Shown here: positions 50,191 through 58,490 of the stretch, in pieces
Numbering within the stretch: the first letter of the stretch is position 1
Layout: each line of letters opens with the position of its first letter
Source of the DNA: Streptosporangiaceae bacterium NEAU-GS5
Lineage (GTDB): Bacteria; Actinomycetota; Actinomycetes; Streptosporangiales; Streptosporangiaceae
Assembly: GCA_017592665.1 (NCBI GenBank)
Contig: JAGFNW010000008.1
Coordinates: 62,001 to 126,000 of the forward strand
Direction of reading: 5' to 3'
Length of the DNA: 64,000 nt
Notes under the pieces: model-generated
The model's database searches: none
Told to the model about the DNA's origin: nothing
What the model saw: only the letters and a program-made list of their open reading frames with translations
Made by a program: the position numbers and the translations under genes

Positions 50191-51711
50191 ATGACCGCCT
50201 CTTCGCCGTTTCCGCCCACGACGATCCACCAGGCCGCCGCGCTGCACGCCGCGGAACGCCCGGACGCCACCGCCGTCCTGTTCGAGGACCGCGAGGTCAC
50301 CTTCGCCGAACTGCATCGCGAGAGCAACCGGGCGGCGCACGCGCTGCTCGCCGCCGGGCTGAGCCCGGGCGCGCGGGTCGCCTACCTCGGCAAGGACTGC
50401 GACACCTACTTCGAGATCGCGCTCGCCTGCGCGAAGACCGCGACCGTCCTCGTGCCGATCAACTGGCGGCTGACGGCGCAGGAGATCGAGCACATCATCA
50501 CCGATTCCACGGCCCGGCTGCTGTTCGTCGACCCGGACTTCGAGAAGGCGCTGGACGGCCTGGCCCGCCCCACGACGGTCGTCCGGCTGGACGAGCCGTG
50601 GAAGGACGGCCATCCGGACTCGGCCCTGGATCCGGGCGCCGACGCCGACCAGCCCGTCCTGCAGGTCTACACGAGCGGGACGACCGGATTGCCGAAGGGC
50701 GTCGTGCTGGCGCACCGGGCCTTCTTCACCTTCTTCGAATCGATGCGGGAGAGCCGGGCCGGCTGGTTCGAATGGCTGCCCGACGACGTCAGCCTCGTGT
50801 CGTTCCCCGCCTCGTACGTGGCCGGGATGGCCTGGTTCATGCACAGCTTCATCGCCGGCGTGCCGAACGTGGTCATGCGGATGTTCGTCGCCGAGGAGGC
50901 GGTGCGGCTGACCCGCGCGCACGGGGTCACGATCACCTTCGCCGCGCCGGCCATGCTGGCCATGATGCTCGCCGAGCCCGGCGCCGGGCCGGATGCCTTC
51001 CGATCGCTGCGCAAGGTCGTGTACGGCGCCGCGCCGATGCCGGGCGAGCTCCTCGAACGCTGCATGAAGGAGATGGACTGCGGCTTCGCGCAGGTCTACG
51101 CCAGCACCGAGACCGGCAGCGTCGCCACCGTCCTGCCCCCCGCGGACCACATCCCCGGCAGCGCCCGCCTGCGGTCGGTCGGGCTGCCCTGCCCGGGCAG
51201 CGCCGTGAAGATCGTCGGCCCGTCGGGGGACGCGCTGCCACCCGGTGAGATCGGCCAGATCTGCGTCCGTACCCCGGCCCGGATGGTGGAGTACTGGCGA
51301 ATGCCCGAGGCCACGGCCCGTGCCCTGGACGGCGAGTGGCTGCGCATGGGCGACACGGGCCACCTGGACGCCGAGGGGTATCTCTTCCTCTGCGACCGCA
51401 TCGACGACACGATCATCGTGGCCGGGCAGAACATCTATCCGGCCGAGGTGGAACAGGCCCTCGCCACCCACCCGGCGGTCGCCGACGTCTCGGTCGCGGG
51501 CGTGCCCGACGCGCGCTGGGGCGAGGCCGTGCACGCCTTCGTCGTCCCCCGGCCGGGAGCCGTACTCACCGCGAGCGACCTCGCCACGCACCTGAGGGGA
51601 CGGATCGCCGCCTACAAGGCGCCGGTCAAGTACGTCTTCATCACCGCGCTCCCCCGCAATCCGTCCGGCAAGGTGCTGCGCCGCGTCCTCCGAGAAGGGA
51701 TCACATCATGA
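50191..51711 (+). CDS. Acyl-CoA/acyl-ACP synthetase (ANL superfamily) 1
   Basis: A 506-residue adenylate-forming enzyme. Motif A3 is VYTSGTTGLPKGVVLAH, A5 YASTETGSV, A7 LRMGDTGHLDAEGYLFLCDR, A8 IDDTIIVAGQNIYPAEVE, and the catalytic Lys is in NPSGKVLRR. All core sites are present, so it should activate a carboxylic acid as acyl-AMP and pass it to CoA or ACP. It begins one base after the PKS stop and overlaps the next gene by ATGA. It may supply the starter for the PKS or the acyl group of the free ACP. Confidence 0.9.
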   Translation: MTASSPFPPTTIHQAAALHAAERPDATAVLFEDREVTFAELHRESNRAAHALLAAGLSPGARVAYLGKDCDTYFEIALACAKTATVLVPINWRLTAQEIEHIITDSTARLLFVDPDFEKALDGLARPTTVVRLDEPWKDGHPDSALDPGADADQPVLQVYTSGTTGLPKGVVLAHRAFFTFFESMRESRAGWFEWLPDDVSLVSFPASYVAGMAWFMHSFIAGVPNVVMRMFVAEEAVRLTRAHGVTITFAAPAMLAMMLAEPGAGPDAFRSLRKVVYGAAPMPGELLERCMKEMDCGFAQVYASTETGSVATVLPPADHIPGSARLRSVGLPCPGSAVKIVGPSGDALPPGEIGQICVRTPARMVEYWRMPEATARALDGEWLRMGDTGHLDAEGYLFLCDRIDDTIIVAGQNIYPAEVEQALATHPAVADVSVAGVPDARWGEAVHAFVVPRPGAVLTASDLATHLRGRIAAYKAPVKYVFITALPRNPSGKVLRRVLREGITS

Positions 51712-52694
51712 CGACGGCTCGACTCGGCGTGCTTCTGCCGACCCGGGAGATGGCCATCGGCGGCGACTACCGCTTCGGGCCGCTGCTCGACTTCGCCCGC
51801 GCGGCCGAGGATCTCGGCTTCGACTCGCTGTGGGCCGGCGACTCGCTGACCGCGCGGGCCCGGCTCGACCCGCTCGTGGTGCTGTCCGGCGTGGCCGCCG
51901 TGACCCGGCGGATCGGGCTCGGCACGGCCGCGCTGACCGCCGCGCTGCGCGGTCCCGTGCAGGGCGCCAACGCGATCGCCGCGCTCGACCACGCGGCCGG
52001 CGGCCGGCTGACGGTCGGCCTCGGCTCCGGCTTCCCGATTCCCGAGTCCGAGCAGGAGTTCGCCGCCGCGGGCGTGCCCACGGCCGGGCGGGCGGGCCGG
52101 CTCGACGAGATCGCCGACCTCTGGCGGCATGCCTGGCGCACGCCCGGCGAGCCGTTCAAGGGGAGGCGCTACGAGGTCGACTGCCTTGACCGGCTGCCGC
52201 CGCCGCACGCCAAGGGCGGGCCGCCGCTGTGGCTGGCCGCGAGCGACACCCCGCGGGTCATCCGCCGCGTGGCCGCGCACTATGACGGCTGGCTGCCCTT
52301 CGTGCCCACCCCCGAGGCGTACGGCACCGCCTGGAACGAGATCGGGCGGCTGACGGCGGCGGCCGGCCGCGAGCCGACCGCCGTGACGCCGGGCCTGTAC
52401 GCCACCGTCGTCGTCGACCCGGACGCGGCCCGAGCCGAGGCGACGCTCTCGGCCTACGTCGAGGCCTACTACGGCTATCCGCTGGAGCTGGTCCGCGCCA
52501 TCCAGGCCTACGGCCACGGCGGGCCGGACCAGTGCGCCGCCTGGCTTGCCGGATACCTCCGCGCCGGGGCCCGGCACATCGTGCTGCGGATCGGCACCCT
52601 CGACGATCCGATCGCGCAGCTGCAGAAGATCGCCGAGACCCTGCTGCCGGCCGTCCACGGATGGCCGGACCTCCCCATGGAAGGAAACCGATGA
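51708..52694 (+). CDS. LLM-class flavin- or F420-dependent oxidoreductase
   Basis: A 328-residue TIM-barrel protein of the luciferase-like family: LGVLLPTREMAIGG at the start, FARAAEDLGFDSLWAGDSL, LGTAALTAALRGPVQGANAIAALDHAAGGRLTVGLGSG and YDGWLPFVPTPEAY. The family uses reduced FMN or F420 for monooxygenation or hydride transfer. It is coupled on both sides (ATGA with the ligase, ATGA with the thioesterase), so it acts in the same pathway. The cofactor is not decided by visible residues. Confidence 0.88.
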   Translation: MTTARLGVLLPTREMAIGGDYRFGPLLDFARAAEDLGFDSLWAGDSLTARARLDPLVVLSGVAAVTRRIGLGTAALTAALRGPVQGANAIAALDHAAGGRLTVGLGSGFPIPESEQEFAAAGVPTAGRAGRLDEIADLWRHAWRTPGEPFKGRRYEVDCLDRLPPPHAKGGPPLWLAASDTPRVIRRVAAHYDGWLPFVPTPEAYGTAWNEIGRLTAAAGREPTAVTPGLYATVVVDPDAARAEATLSAYVEAYYGYPLELVRAIQAYGHGGPDQCAAWLAGYLRAGARHIVLRIGTLDDPIAQLQKIAETLLPAVHGWPDLPMEGNR

Positions 52695-53446
52695 CGTCAG
52701 GATGGTTCCAGCCGGCCCACGTGAACCCGGACGCCCGCCTGAGGTTGTTCCTGTTCCCGCACGCGGGCAGCGGCGCCTCGATCTACGGCCAGTGGCCGGC
52801 CCTGCTCCCGGCCGACGTCGCGCACCAGTGCGTCCAGCTCCCCGGACGCCAGGAGCGCTGGGCGGAAGAGACGTTCACCGAGATGGAGCCGCTGGTCGAG
52901 GCGCTGCACGCGGCGCTCGACGCCGAGCTGGACGGGCGCCCGTACGCCTTCTTCGGGCACTGCATGGGCGCCCAGATCGCCTACCGGCTCGCCCTAGCCG
53001 TCGAGGAGGCGGGCGGCCAGGGGCCGGTGATGGTCGGCGCCTCGGGGTGGGCCCCGGAGGGGTTCCTCACCCCCACCCTCGAGCAGGCCAACATGCCTGA
53101 GGAGGATCTGCTGGGCTGGATCAGGACCCTCGGCTCGGTGCCCACCGAGATCATGGAGGATCCTCGGGCGCTGGCCCTCATCATCCCGGCCATGCGCGCG
53201 GACCTAGCGGTGGTGGCCAGCTACGCCGACGACGGCGCCAAGCTGCGCTGCCCGGTCGCCACCTACAGCGGCCGCTCCGACCAGCTCATGACGCCCGGGG
53301 CGATGGCCTCCTGGGAGACCCGGACCCCGCGCTACCACGGCAACTGCGAGTTCCAGGGCGACCATTTCTACATCAACGTCCCCGACCATGCGCTCGCCAT
53401 AACGGCCGACCTCGTCCGGCACATCCGGCGCGAGGCGGCCGTCTGA
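52691..53446 (+). CDS. Type II thioesterase with Cys nucleophile
   Basis: A 251-residue alpha/beta hydrolase of the TEII (GrsT) family: LFLFPHAGSGASIYGQW at the start, nucleophile elbow FFGHCMGAQIAYRLA, Asp in YSGRSDQLMTP and His in FQGDHFYINV. The normal elbow is GHSMG; here Cys91 replaces Ser (codon TGC at 52961). TEII enzymes clear stalled acyl groups from carrier domains. As the PKS lacks its own TE, this protein may also release the product. Cys at this site is known in some product-releasing TE domains and often favours ester or lactone formation. The last gene of the operon. Confidence 0.9.
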   Translation: MTSGWFQPAHVNPDARLRLFLFPHAGSGASIYGQWPALLPADVAHQCVQLPGRQERWAEETFTEMEPLVEALHAALDAELDGRPYAFFGHCMGAQIAYRLALAVEEAGGQGPVMVGASGWAPEGFLTPTLEQANMPEEDLLGWIRTLGSVPTEIMEDPRALALIIPAMRADLAVVASYADDGAKLRCPVATYSGRSDQLMTPGAMASWETRTPRYHGNCEFQGDHFYINVPDHALAITADLVRHIRREAAV

Positions 53447-53449
53447 CGG

Positions 53450-54958
53450 TCACGCGCTTTCGATCATCCGCCGCAGGGCCTTCCGATCCACCTTCCCGAA
53501 GGGGGTGTACGGGAGGCCCTCGACGTAGGTGATGGTCCGCGGCTCGTACACCGGGCCCAGTTCCTCCACGACGCGCTTGCGGAGGTCGGCGGGATCGGCG
53601 GACAGGTCCGGACCGGGCACCACGAACACGTGCGCGGCCTCGCCGTACGCCTCGTCCGGTGCGCCGACCGCGGCGCAGGAGCGCACGCCCGGCACGGCGT
53701 TGAGGACGTCCTCCAGCAGCCGCGGATAGATGTGGGTCAGGTAGACCCCGAGCTCCCGGCGGCCGGTGATGATCGTGTCGCTGCGCCGGCCGACCAGATG
53801 GAGATAGCCGTCCTCGTCGAAGGTGCCGAGGTCGCCCGTGTGGAACCAGCCGTCGCGGACGGTCTCCGCCGTCAGCTCCGGGTCCTTCCAGTATTCGGTC
53901 ATGACGATCGAGCCGCGCACGCACACCTCGCCGACCTCGCCGGGCGCCACGTCACGGCCGTCGTCGCGGAGGACGACCTCCACGAGCGGGATCGGCTTGC
54001 CGCAGGAGGCGAGCCGGCCGGGGGCCGACTCGTCGTGCTCCTCGGGCGGCAGCACGGCGATGGTGGGCACCTCGGTCAACGCGTATGTCTGGCGCAGCAC
54101 CGGGCCGAACCGCCGCAGCGCCTCGCGCAGCCGGACCGGGCTCGCGGGCGCGCCGCCGTAGTTCACCCGGGCCAGGCCGAGCCCGTCGGCGGGCATGTCC
54201 GGGTGGTCGAGCAGTTCGTACAGCATGGCGGGGACGAGCATCACGGCGGAGACGCGCTCGCGGCGGACCGTGTCGATGAAGGCGCCCGGCTCGAAGCTGT
54301 CGAGGAGCACGACGGTGCCGCCGGAGAGCAGCGTGACGACGACGCAGATCTGCCCGCTGGTGTGGGTGAGCGGGGTCATGACCAGGAACCGGTTCGGCGG
54401 CGGGAAGGTGAAGTAGCGGCGGTCGGCGCCGAAGACCATCACGTCGTAGTACGGATGGCCGTGCAGCACCATCTTCGGCCGCCCCGTGGTGCCGCCGGTG
54501 TGGAACACGGTGGAGACATCGTCGCGCCCGGCGCATCCGTCCGGACGCGTCGCCGGACAGGTCGCGGCGCGTCGCAGCAGGTCGTCCACCGTCAGCAGCA
54601 GGCGGGCGCCGCCCTCCGGCGCCAGCTCCGCGCCCGTCTCGTCGTACACGATGACGTCGGTGCCGGCGCGCCGCAGGAACGTGCCGCGCTCGCCGGCGGC
54701 CTCGTCGAACGGCGTGAGGATGAGGCGGGCGCCGAGCAGGTGGAGCGCGAACCAGACGAGGATGCCGTCGGAGGTGTTGCCGGTGATCACCGCGACCGCG
54801 TCGCCCTTGCCCACCCCGTGGCCGCGCAGCGCGTTGGCCAGCCGGAGCACGGTGTCGTGCGCCTCGGCGGCCGAGACCCGCCGGTCGTGGTCCACCAGAA
54901 CCTCGTGGTCGCCGCCGTCCCGCAGCGCGTCGAGGAGAAGGTCGACGTAGGTTGTCAT
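53450..54958 (-). CDS. Acyl-CoA/acyl-ACP synthetase (ANL superfamily) 2
   Basis: A 502-residue adenylate-forming enzyme with A3 VFHTGGTTGRPKMVLHGH, A5 YALTEVPTIAVLPPEE, and A7 WFHTGDLGTFDEDGYLHLVGRRSDTIITG. The A8/hinge segment, RRELGVYLTHIYPRLLEDVL, differs from the usual GGENIYPxEVE. The end PFGKVDRKALRR keeps the catalytic Lys. ATG 54958 overlaps the MFS stop (ATGA). It converges with the thioesterase gene three bases away. It may activate the other acyl building block of the product or remake released acids. Confidence 0.88.
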   Translation of the reverse strand: MTTYVDLLLDALRDGGDHEVLVDHDRRVSAAEAHDTVLRLANALRGHGVGKGDAVAVITGNTSDGILVWFALHLLGARLILTPFDEAAGERGTFLRRAGTDVIVYDETGAELAPEGGARLLLTVDDLLRRAATCPATRPDGCAGRDDVSTVFHTGGTTGRPKMVLHGHPYYDVMVFGADRRYFTFPPPNRFLVMTPLTHTSGQICVVVTLLSGGTVVLLDSFEPGAFIDTVRRERVSAVMLVPAMLYELLDHPDMPADGLGLARVNYGGAPASPVRLREALRRFGPVLRQTYALTEVPTIAVLPPEEHDESAPGRLASCGKPIPLVEVVLRDDGRDVAPGEVGEVCVRGSIVMTEYWKDPELTAETVRDGWFHTGDLGTFDEDGYLHLVGRRSDTIITGRRELGVYLTHIYPRLLEDVLNAVPGVRSCAAVGAPDEAYGEAAHVFVVPGPDLSADPADLRKRVVEELGPVYEPRTITYVEGLPYTPFGKVDRKALRRMIESA

Positions 54959-56406
54959 GGCTGTTCCTCTCGTACGGGCCCGAGGTTGCGGGTGACGATC
55001 CAGGCGGACAGTGCGAAGGCGACGGGGTTGACCAGCAGGCTGAGCGCGAGCCCGGCCCGCAGGTCGCCGGAGGTCGCCTCCGCCAGGCCGCCGGGCAACT
55101 GGGTCTGGAAGAGCAGTCCCATGAGGCCGACCCCGAGCGCTCCGCCGATCACCTGGGCCGTGCCGAGCAGGCCGGATGCGGCGCCCGCCGCCGAGCTGCG
55201 GATCTGGGCGAGGACCACGCCGAGCAGCGGCGCCACCACGAGTCCGAGGCCGCCGCCCGCGACGATCTGGGAGGGGATGGTCCACAGCACCATCGAGCGG
55301 TCGCCGACCACCGCCACCGGCAGGATCATCGTCAGGAAGCCGAGCCCGGCGACCAGGCATCCGATCGCCAGCGTCTTCGCACCGCCGAGGCGGCGGACCG
55401 CGACCCCCGAGTACGCCGAGAACGCCGCGAGGCTCACCGCGAACGGCGTGGTGGTCACGGCCTGCCACAGCGGGCTGATGCCCAGCCCGTTCTGCAGCGT
55501 GATGCCGAGGTACAGGAAGAAGGCGATGACCCCGCTGAACGTGAGGGCGTACAGCACGAGGCCCATGCGGAAGGCGTGGTCACGCCACAGTTCCGGCGGC
55601 AGCATGGGGTCGCGGCCGCTGGCGCCGAGCCGCCGCTGCGACCACAGGAAGACGGCGCCGAGCACGGGCACCGCGGCGAACGAGGCCCAGGTCCAGGCCG
55701 GCCAGCCGTCGAAAGGTCCAAGCGTCAGCGGCGTCATCAACGCCACCATCAGCGCCATCAGCAGGACCGCTCCGGTGTAGTCGATCCGCTTGGCCTCCTC
55801 GCCGGTGTAACCGGGAACGAGCCGGAGGCCGAAGGCGATCGCCACCAGGCCGATCGGGACGTTGATCAGGAAGATCGGCCGCCAGCCGGAGCCGAACAGG
55901 TCCGCCGACACGAGAAAGCCCGCGATCAGCGGCCCGGCCGTCGAGCCGACGCTGATGACCATCCCGAGCGCCGAGAACGCCGCCGACCTGCGCTCGGGCG
56001 GGAGCACGACCTGGATGATGGCCACTACCTGAGGGGACAGCGCGGCGGCCGCGACCCCTTGCAGGATGCGGAAGGCGATCAGCTGGCCCGGCGTGGCCGC
56101 CAGCCCGCAGGCCGCCGAGGCGAGCACGAAGGCCGCGAAGGAACCGGCGAACATCGTTCGGCAGCCGAGGATGTCGGCCAGCCGCCCGCCGGTGATCAGG
56201 ATCGCGGCGAAGGCGATCTGGTAACCCGCCACCATCAATTCCAGATCCGTCACGCCGGCGCCCAGATCGCGCTCGATGACGGGGGCCGCGATATTGACGA
56301 TCGCGATGTCGGCGTAGATCACGAACGTGGATATGAGCGCAATTCCCACCGTCCAGCCCTGCTTACGGTGGAGCGCCCGGTCGGCGTCGACGACGATGAG
56401 ACTCAC
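54955..56406 (-). CDS. MFS drug-efflux-type transporter (DHA2, 14 TM)
   Basis: A 483-residue protein with about 14 hydrophobic spans. Motif A is GGRLADILGCRTMF, motif C-like GMVISVGSTAGPLIAGFL, and the first span reads GIALISTFVIYADIAIVNIAAP with the D-x-x-I-V-N-x-A motif of DHA2 exporters. It probably exports the cluster product and gives self-resistance. It lies between the SARP and ligase 2 genes on the minus strand, 19 bases after the SARP stop. Confidence 0.92.
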   Translation of the reverse strand: MSLIVVDADRALHRKQGWTVGIALISTFVIYADIAIVNIAAPVIERDLGAGVTDLELMVAGYQIAFAAILITGGRLADILGCRTMFAGSFAAFVLASAACGLAATPGQLIAFRILQGVAAAALSPQVVAIIQVVLPPERRSAAFSALGMVISVGSTAGPLIAGFLVSADLFGSGWRPIFLINVPIGLVAIAFGLRLVPGYTGEEAKRIDYTGAVLLMALMVALMTPLTLGPFDGWPAWTWASFAAVPVLGAVFLWSQRRLGASGRDPMLPPELWRDHAFRMGLVLYALTFSGVIAFFLYLGITLQNGLGISPLWQAVTTTPFAVSLAAFSAYSGVAVRRLGGAKTLAIGCLVAGLGFLTMILPVAVVGDRSMVLWTIPSQIVAGGGLGLVVAPLLGVVLAQIRSSAAGAASGLLGTAQVIGGALGVGLMGLLFQTQLPGGLAEATSGDLRAGLALSLLVNPVAFALSAWIVTRNLGPVREEQP

Positions 56407-56425
56407 CTACATTCATCCGGCGAAT

Positions 56426-57349
56426 TCACACGCGCGGCGCCAGCTTAACCCCCGTGTTAGCCGTTCCACTGACAGCACCCTGACGGCCGTTCCGTGGCGC
56501 AATTCCGCCCGGACCGGAATCCAGCCATCCCGCCATTCTCGCCTGCGGCGTGTTCAGAATCGGGTCGTGCCGCAGGATCGCGTGCTCGTAGTATCGGAGC
56601 GCCCGAAAAGACCCGCCCCCGGCGGCGACCAGGCGATACCACGGACCGCGACAGACGTCCAGCGCGTCGGCATGCCGGCCCGACCGGCACAGCGCTATTA
56701 CCTGCTGCTCGCAGAAGCGTTCCTGAAAGGCGGACTCGAGCCCGGCCAGCTCGCTTATCTCGGAAATGACGGCGGCGTGGTCGCCGCGTTCGAGCTCGGC
56801 GTCGAAAAGCATCTCGTAGGCCGCCAGGCGTATTTCTTCGAAATGTTTCACGCCGCGCTGGCAGATGGGTCCGCCGGTAATGCCGCCGAGCACGGGCCCG
56901 CGCCACATGCCGAGTGCCGATCGAAGGCGCGCGGCGCGGTCGGCGGCCGCCCGGGCCGGCCTGCCGGTTTCGGGCCGCAGCCCGGTGACGACCTGCTCGA
57001 ACGTCGCCGCGTCGAACTCGTCGCCGGCCTCGTACAGGAGCCGGTAGCCCGAGCCCTGCGAGGTGAGCCGGGACTCGGGACGGCCCGGCTCCACCGCCCG
57101 CAGCCAGCGGCGCAGCCTGCTGACGTGCGCCTGCAGCGCGTTCTCCGGCTTGTGCGGGTGGCCTTGGCCCCACATTTCGTCCATGAGCTCCTCGGCCGAG
57201 GTGAAACGGTCCCGCCGCAGCAGCAGGGCCAGCAGAAGAATTGCCTGAAAACTCCCTTGCACAGAATGTGGAGACCCTTCCGACATTATTTCCAGTGGAC
57301 CCAGCACACGAAATGTCAGCACCGCGTTCTCCGTGTAATCGCTCGCCAT
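56426..57349 (-). CDS. SARP-family (BTAD) transcriptional activator 1
   Basis: A 307-residue activator; the Met at 57349 is used because MASDYTENAVLTFRVLGPLEI begins the fold, and the longer frame reads through promoter DNA. Residues of about 10-105 are the winged helix (LLALLLRRDRFTSAEELMDEMWG, ALQAHVSRLRRWL) and 106-265 the BTAD (FDAATFEQVV, LGMWRGPVLGGI, ALCRSGRHADALDVCRG). The C-terminal tail of about 35 residues is Gly-rich. SARPs bind direct repeats near -35 and recruit RNA polymerase. It heads the minus-strand operon with the exporter and ligase 2. Confidence 0.88.
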   Translation of the reverse strand: MASDYTENAVLTFRVLGPLEIMSEGSPHSVQGSFQAILLLALLLRRDRFTSAEELMDEMWGQGHPHKPENALQAHVSRLRRWLRAVEPGRPESRLTSQGSGYRLLYEAGDEFDAATFEQVVTGLRPETGRPARAAADRAARLRSALGMWRGPVLGGITGGPICQRGVKHFEEIRLAAYEMLFDAELERGDHAAVISEISELAGLESAFQERFCEQQVIALCRSGRHADALDVCRGPWYRLVAAGGGSFRALRYYEHAILRHDPILNTPQARMAGWLDSGPGGIAPRNGRQGAVSGTANTGVKLAPRV

Positions 57350-57687
57350 CCGGCCACGTCCGCGCGCTTCAACGTACACCAACCCGACGCGCTGGGAAGA
57401 GTGTCCCCGGTTCCCGCGGTGGACCACTGGGGCCAGCGGTGCGCACGATATTCCCGGGACTCCTGATAACCCTGCTCCAGGGGTTGAACACCTGTTCATA
57501 GAATGCATTTCTATCGTATATTACGCAGCGTCACCACCATTGACCGCATCTCGCATATCAGCAGCTTGTCAGTCCGCAGTCAGAATCGTCCGGCTAGGCT
57601 ACGAGAAGATTCTTAACTGAGAGTAATGGTCAATGGTAAATTTCACTGTCCCGGGGGATTCATGAAATTTTCAGCGGGAGGGCGCCA
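57350..57687. other. 338-base divergent region between the two SARP genes
   Basis: The region carries the promoters of both activator genes. The half next to the plus-strand gene holds the repeat listed at 57567-57584 and a TAGGCT -10 candidate at 57595. The half next to the minus-strand gene shows no similar repeat. It is more A/T-rich than its surroundings around 57500-57670. No coding frame is convincing. Confidence 0.7.
57567..57584 (+). promoter_or_regulatory. Candidate SARP-binding direct repeat, site B (second SARP gene)
   Basis: GTCAG at 57568 and 57579, 11 bases apart, with TCCGCA between. TAGGCT, a good -10 form, starts 11 bases after the second half-site. The gene start is 104 bases downstream of the repeat. 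Confidence 0.7.
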
Positions 57688-58473
57688 GTGATCAGATTCA
57701 ACATACTCGGGGACTTCGAAATACTCACCGCGGCATACGTAATTCGTCCCCGGGGTTCCCTGGAGCAGGCTCTCCTGACCACACTTCTGGTGAACTACAG
57801 AAAGGTCGTCCCCACCGGGTCGCTGATCGAGGAGTTGTGGGGCGGCCGGCATCCGGCCCGGGTCGAGAACGCCCTGCAGGCGCACGTGAGCCGATGGCGG
57901 CGGCGCCTCGCCGCGATGGAGCCCGAGGCGGCCCGACCCCGCCTCGTCACACACCCGGCCGGATACCAGCTCATGGTCGACGACGACGAACTCGACGCGG
58001 CCGTGCTCGTCGACCGTCTGGACAGGATCCGCGGGCAGCACGGCGCCGACCCCCGCCAGACCGCCGTCGAGCTGCGCGGCCTGCTGGGGCTCTGGCGCGG
58101 GCCGGCGCTCGGCGGGCTGGCCTGGGGGCCCATCACCCGGGCGGCCGCGCACCGGCTGGAGGAGCTGCGCATCGGCGCGTGGGAGCTGCTGTTCGACGCC
58201 GAGCTGCGCAACGGCAGCCATCAGCAGATAATTTCGGAGATCCAGGAAGTGCTGGTGCGCCACTCCTTCAACGAGCGGTTCTGGCAGCAGTTCATCGTCG
58301 CGCTCTACCGGTCGGGCCGCCAGGTCGACGCGTTGAACGTCTACCGCCAGCTGCGCCGCCGGTTGACCGAAGAGCTGGGTCTGGAGCCGTCTCCCGCCAT
58401 GCGCTACTACGAGCGTGCCATCCTCGAACAGGATCCGCGGCTGAACGCGGATCCACCCGCGGTTCTCACCTGA
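57688..58473 (+). CDS. SARP-family (BTAD) transcriptional activator 2
   Basis: A 261-residue SARP with GTG start and GGGAGG ten bases upstream. The winged helix is residues of about 1-95 (MIRFNILGDFEILT, VENALQAHVSRWRRRL), and the BTAD is residues 96-255 (LLGLWRGPALGGLAW, YRSGRQVDALNVYRQLRRRLTEELGLEPSPAMRYYERAILEQDP). It ends right after the BTAD, the short form typical of pathway-specific SARPs such as ActII-ORF4. It is the best candidate activator of the cluster, and may control itself through the repeat at 57567-57584. Confidence 0.92.
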   Translation: MIRFNILGDFEILTAAYVIRPRGSLEQALLTTLLVNYRKVVPTGSLIEELWGGRHPARVENALQAHVSRWRRRLAAMEPEAARPRLVTHPAGYQLMVDDDELDAAVLVDRLDRIRGQHGADPRQTAVELRGLLGLWRGPALGGLAWGPITRAAAHRLEELRIGAWELLFDAELRNGSHQQIISEIQEVLVRHSFNERFWQQFIVALYRSGRQVDALNVYRQLRRRLTEELGLEPSPAMRYYERAILEQDPRLNADPPAVLT

Positions 58474-58490
58474 TTTCACGCGGCCTTCCG

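Noticed and set aside
57350-57687. A second copy of the 11-bp-step repeat for the minus-strand SARP gene
   Set aside because: No CTGAC pair with an 11-base step was found in the proximal half; the only CTGAT/CCTG pairs have other spacing.
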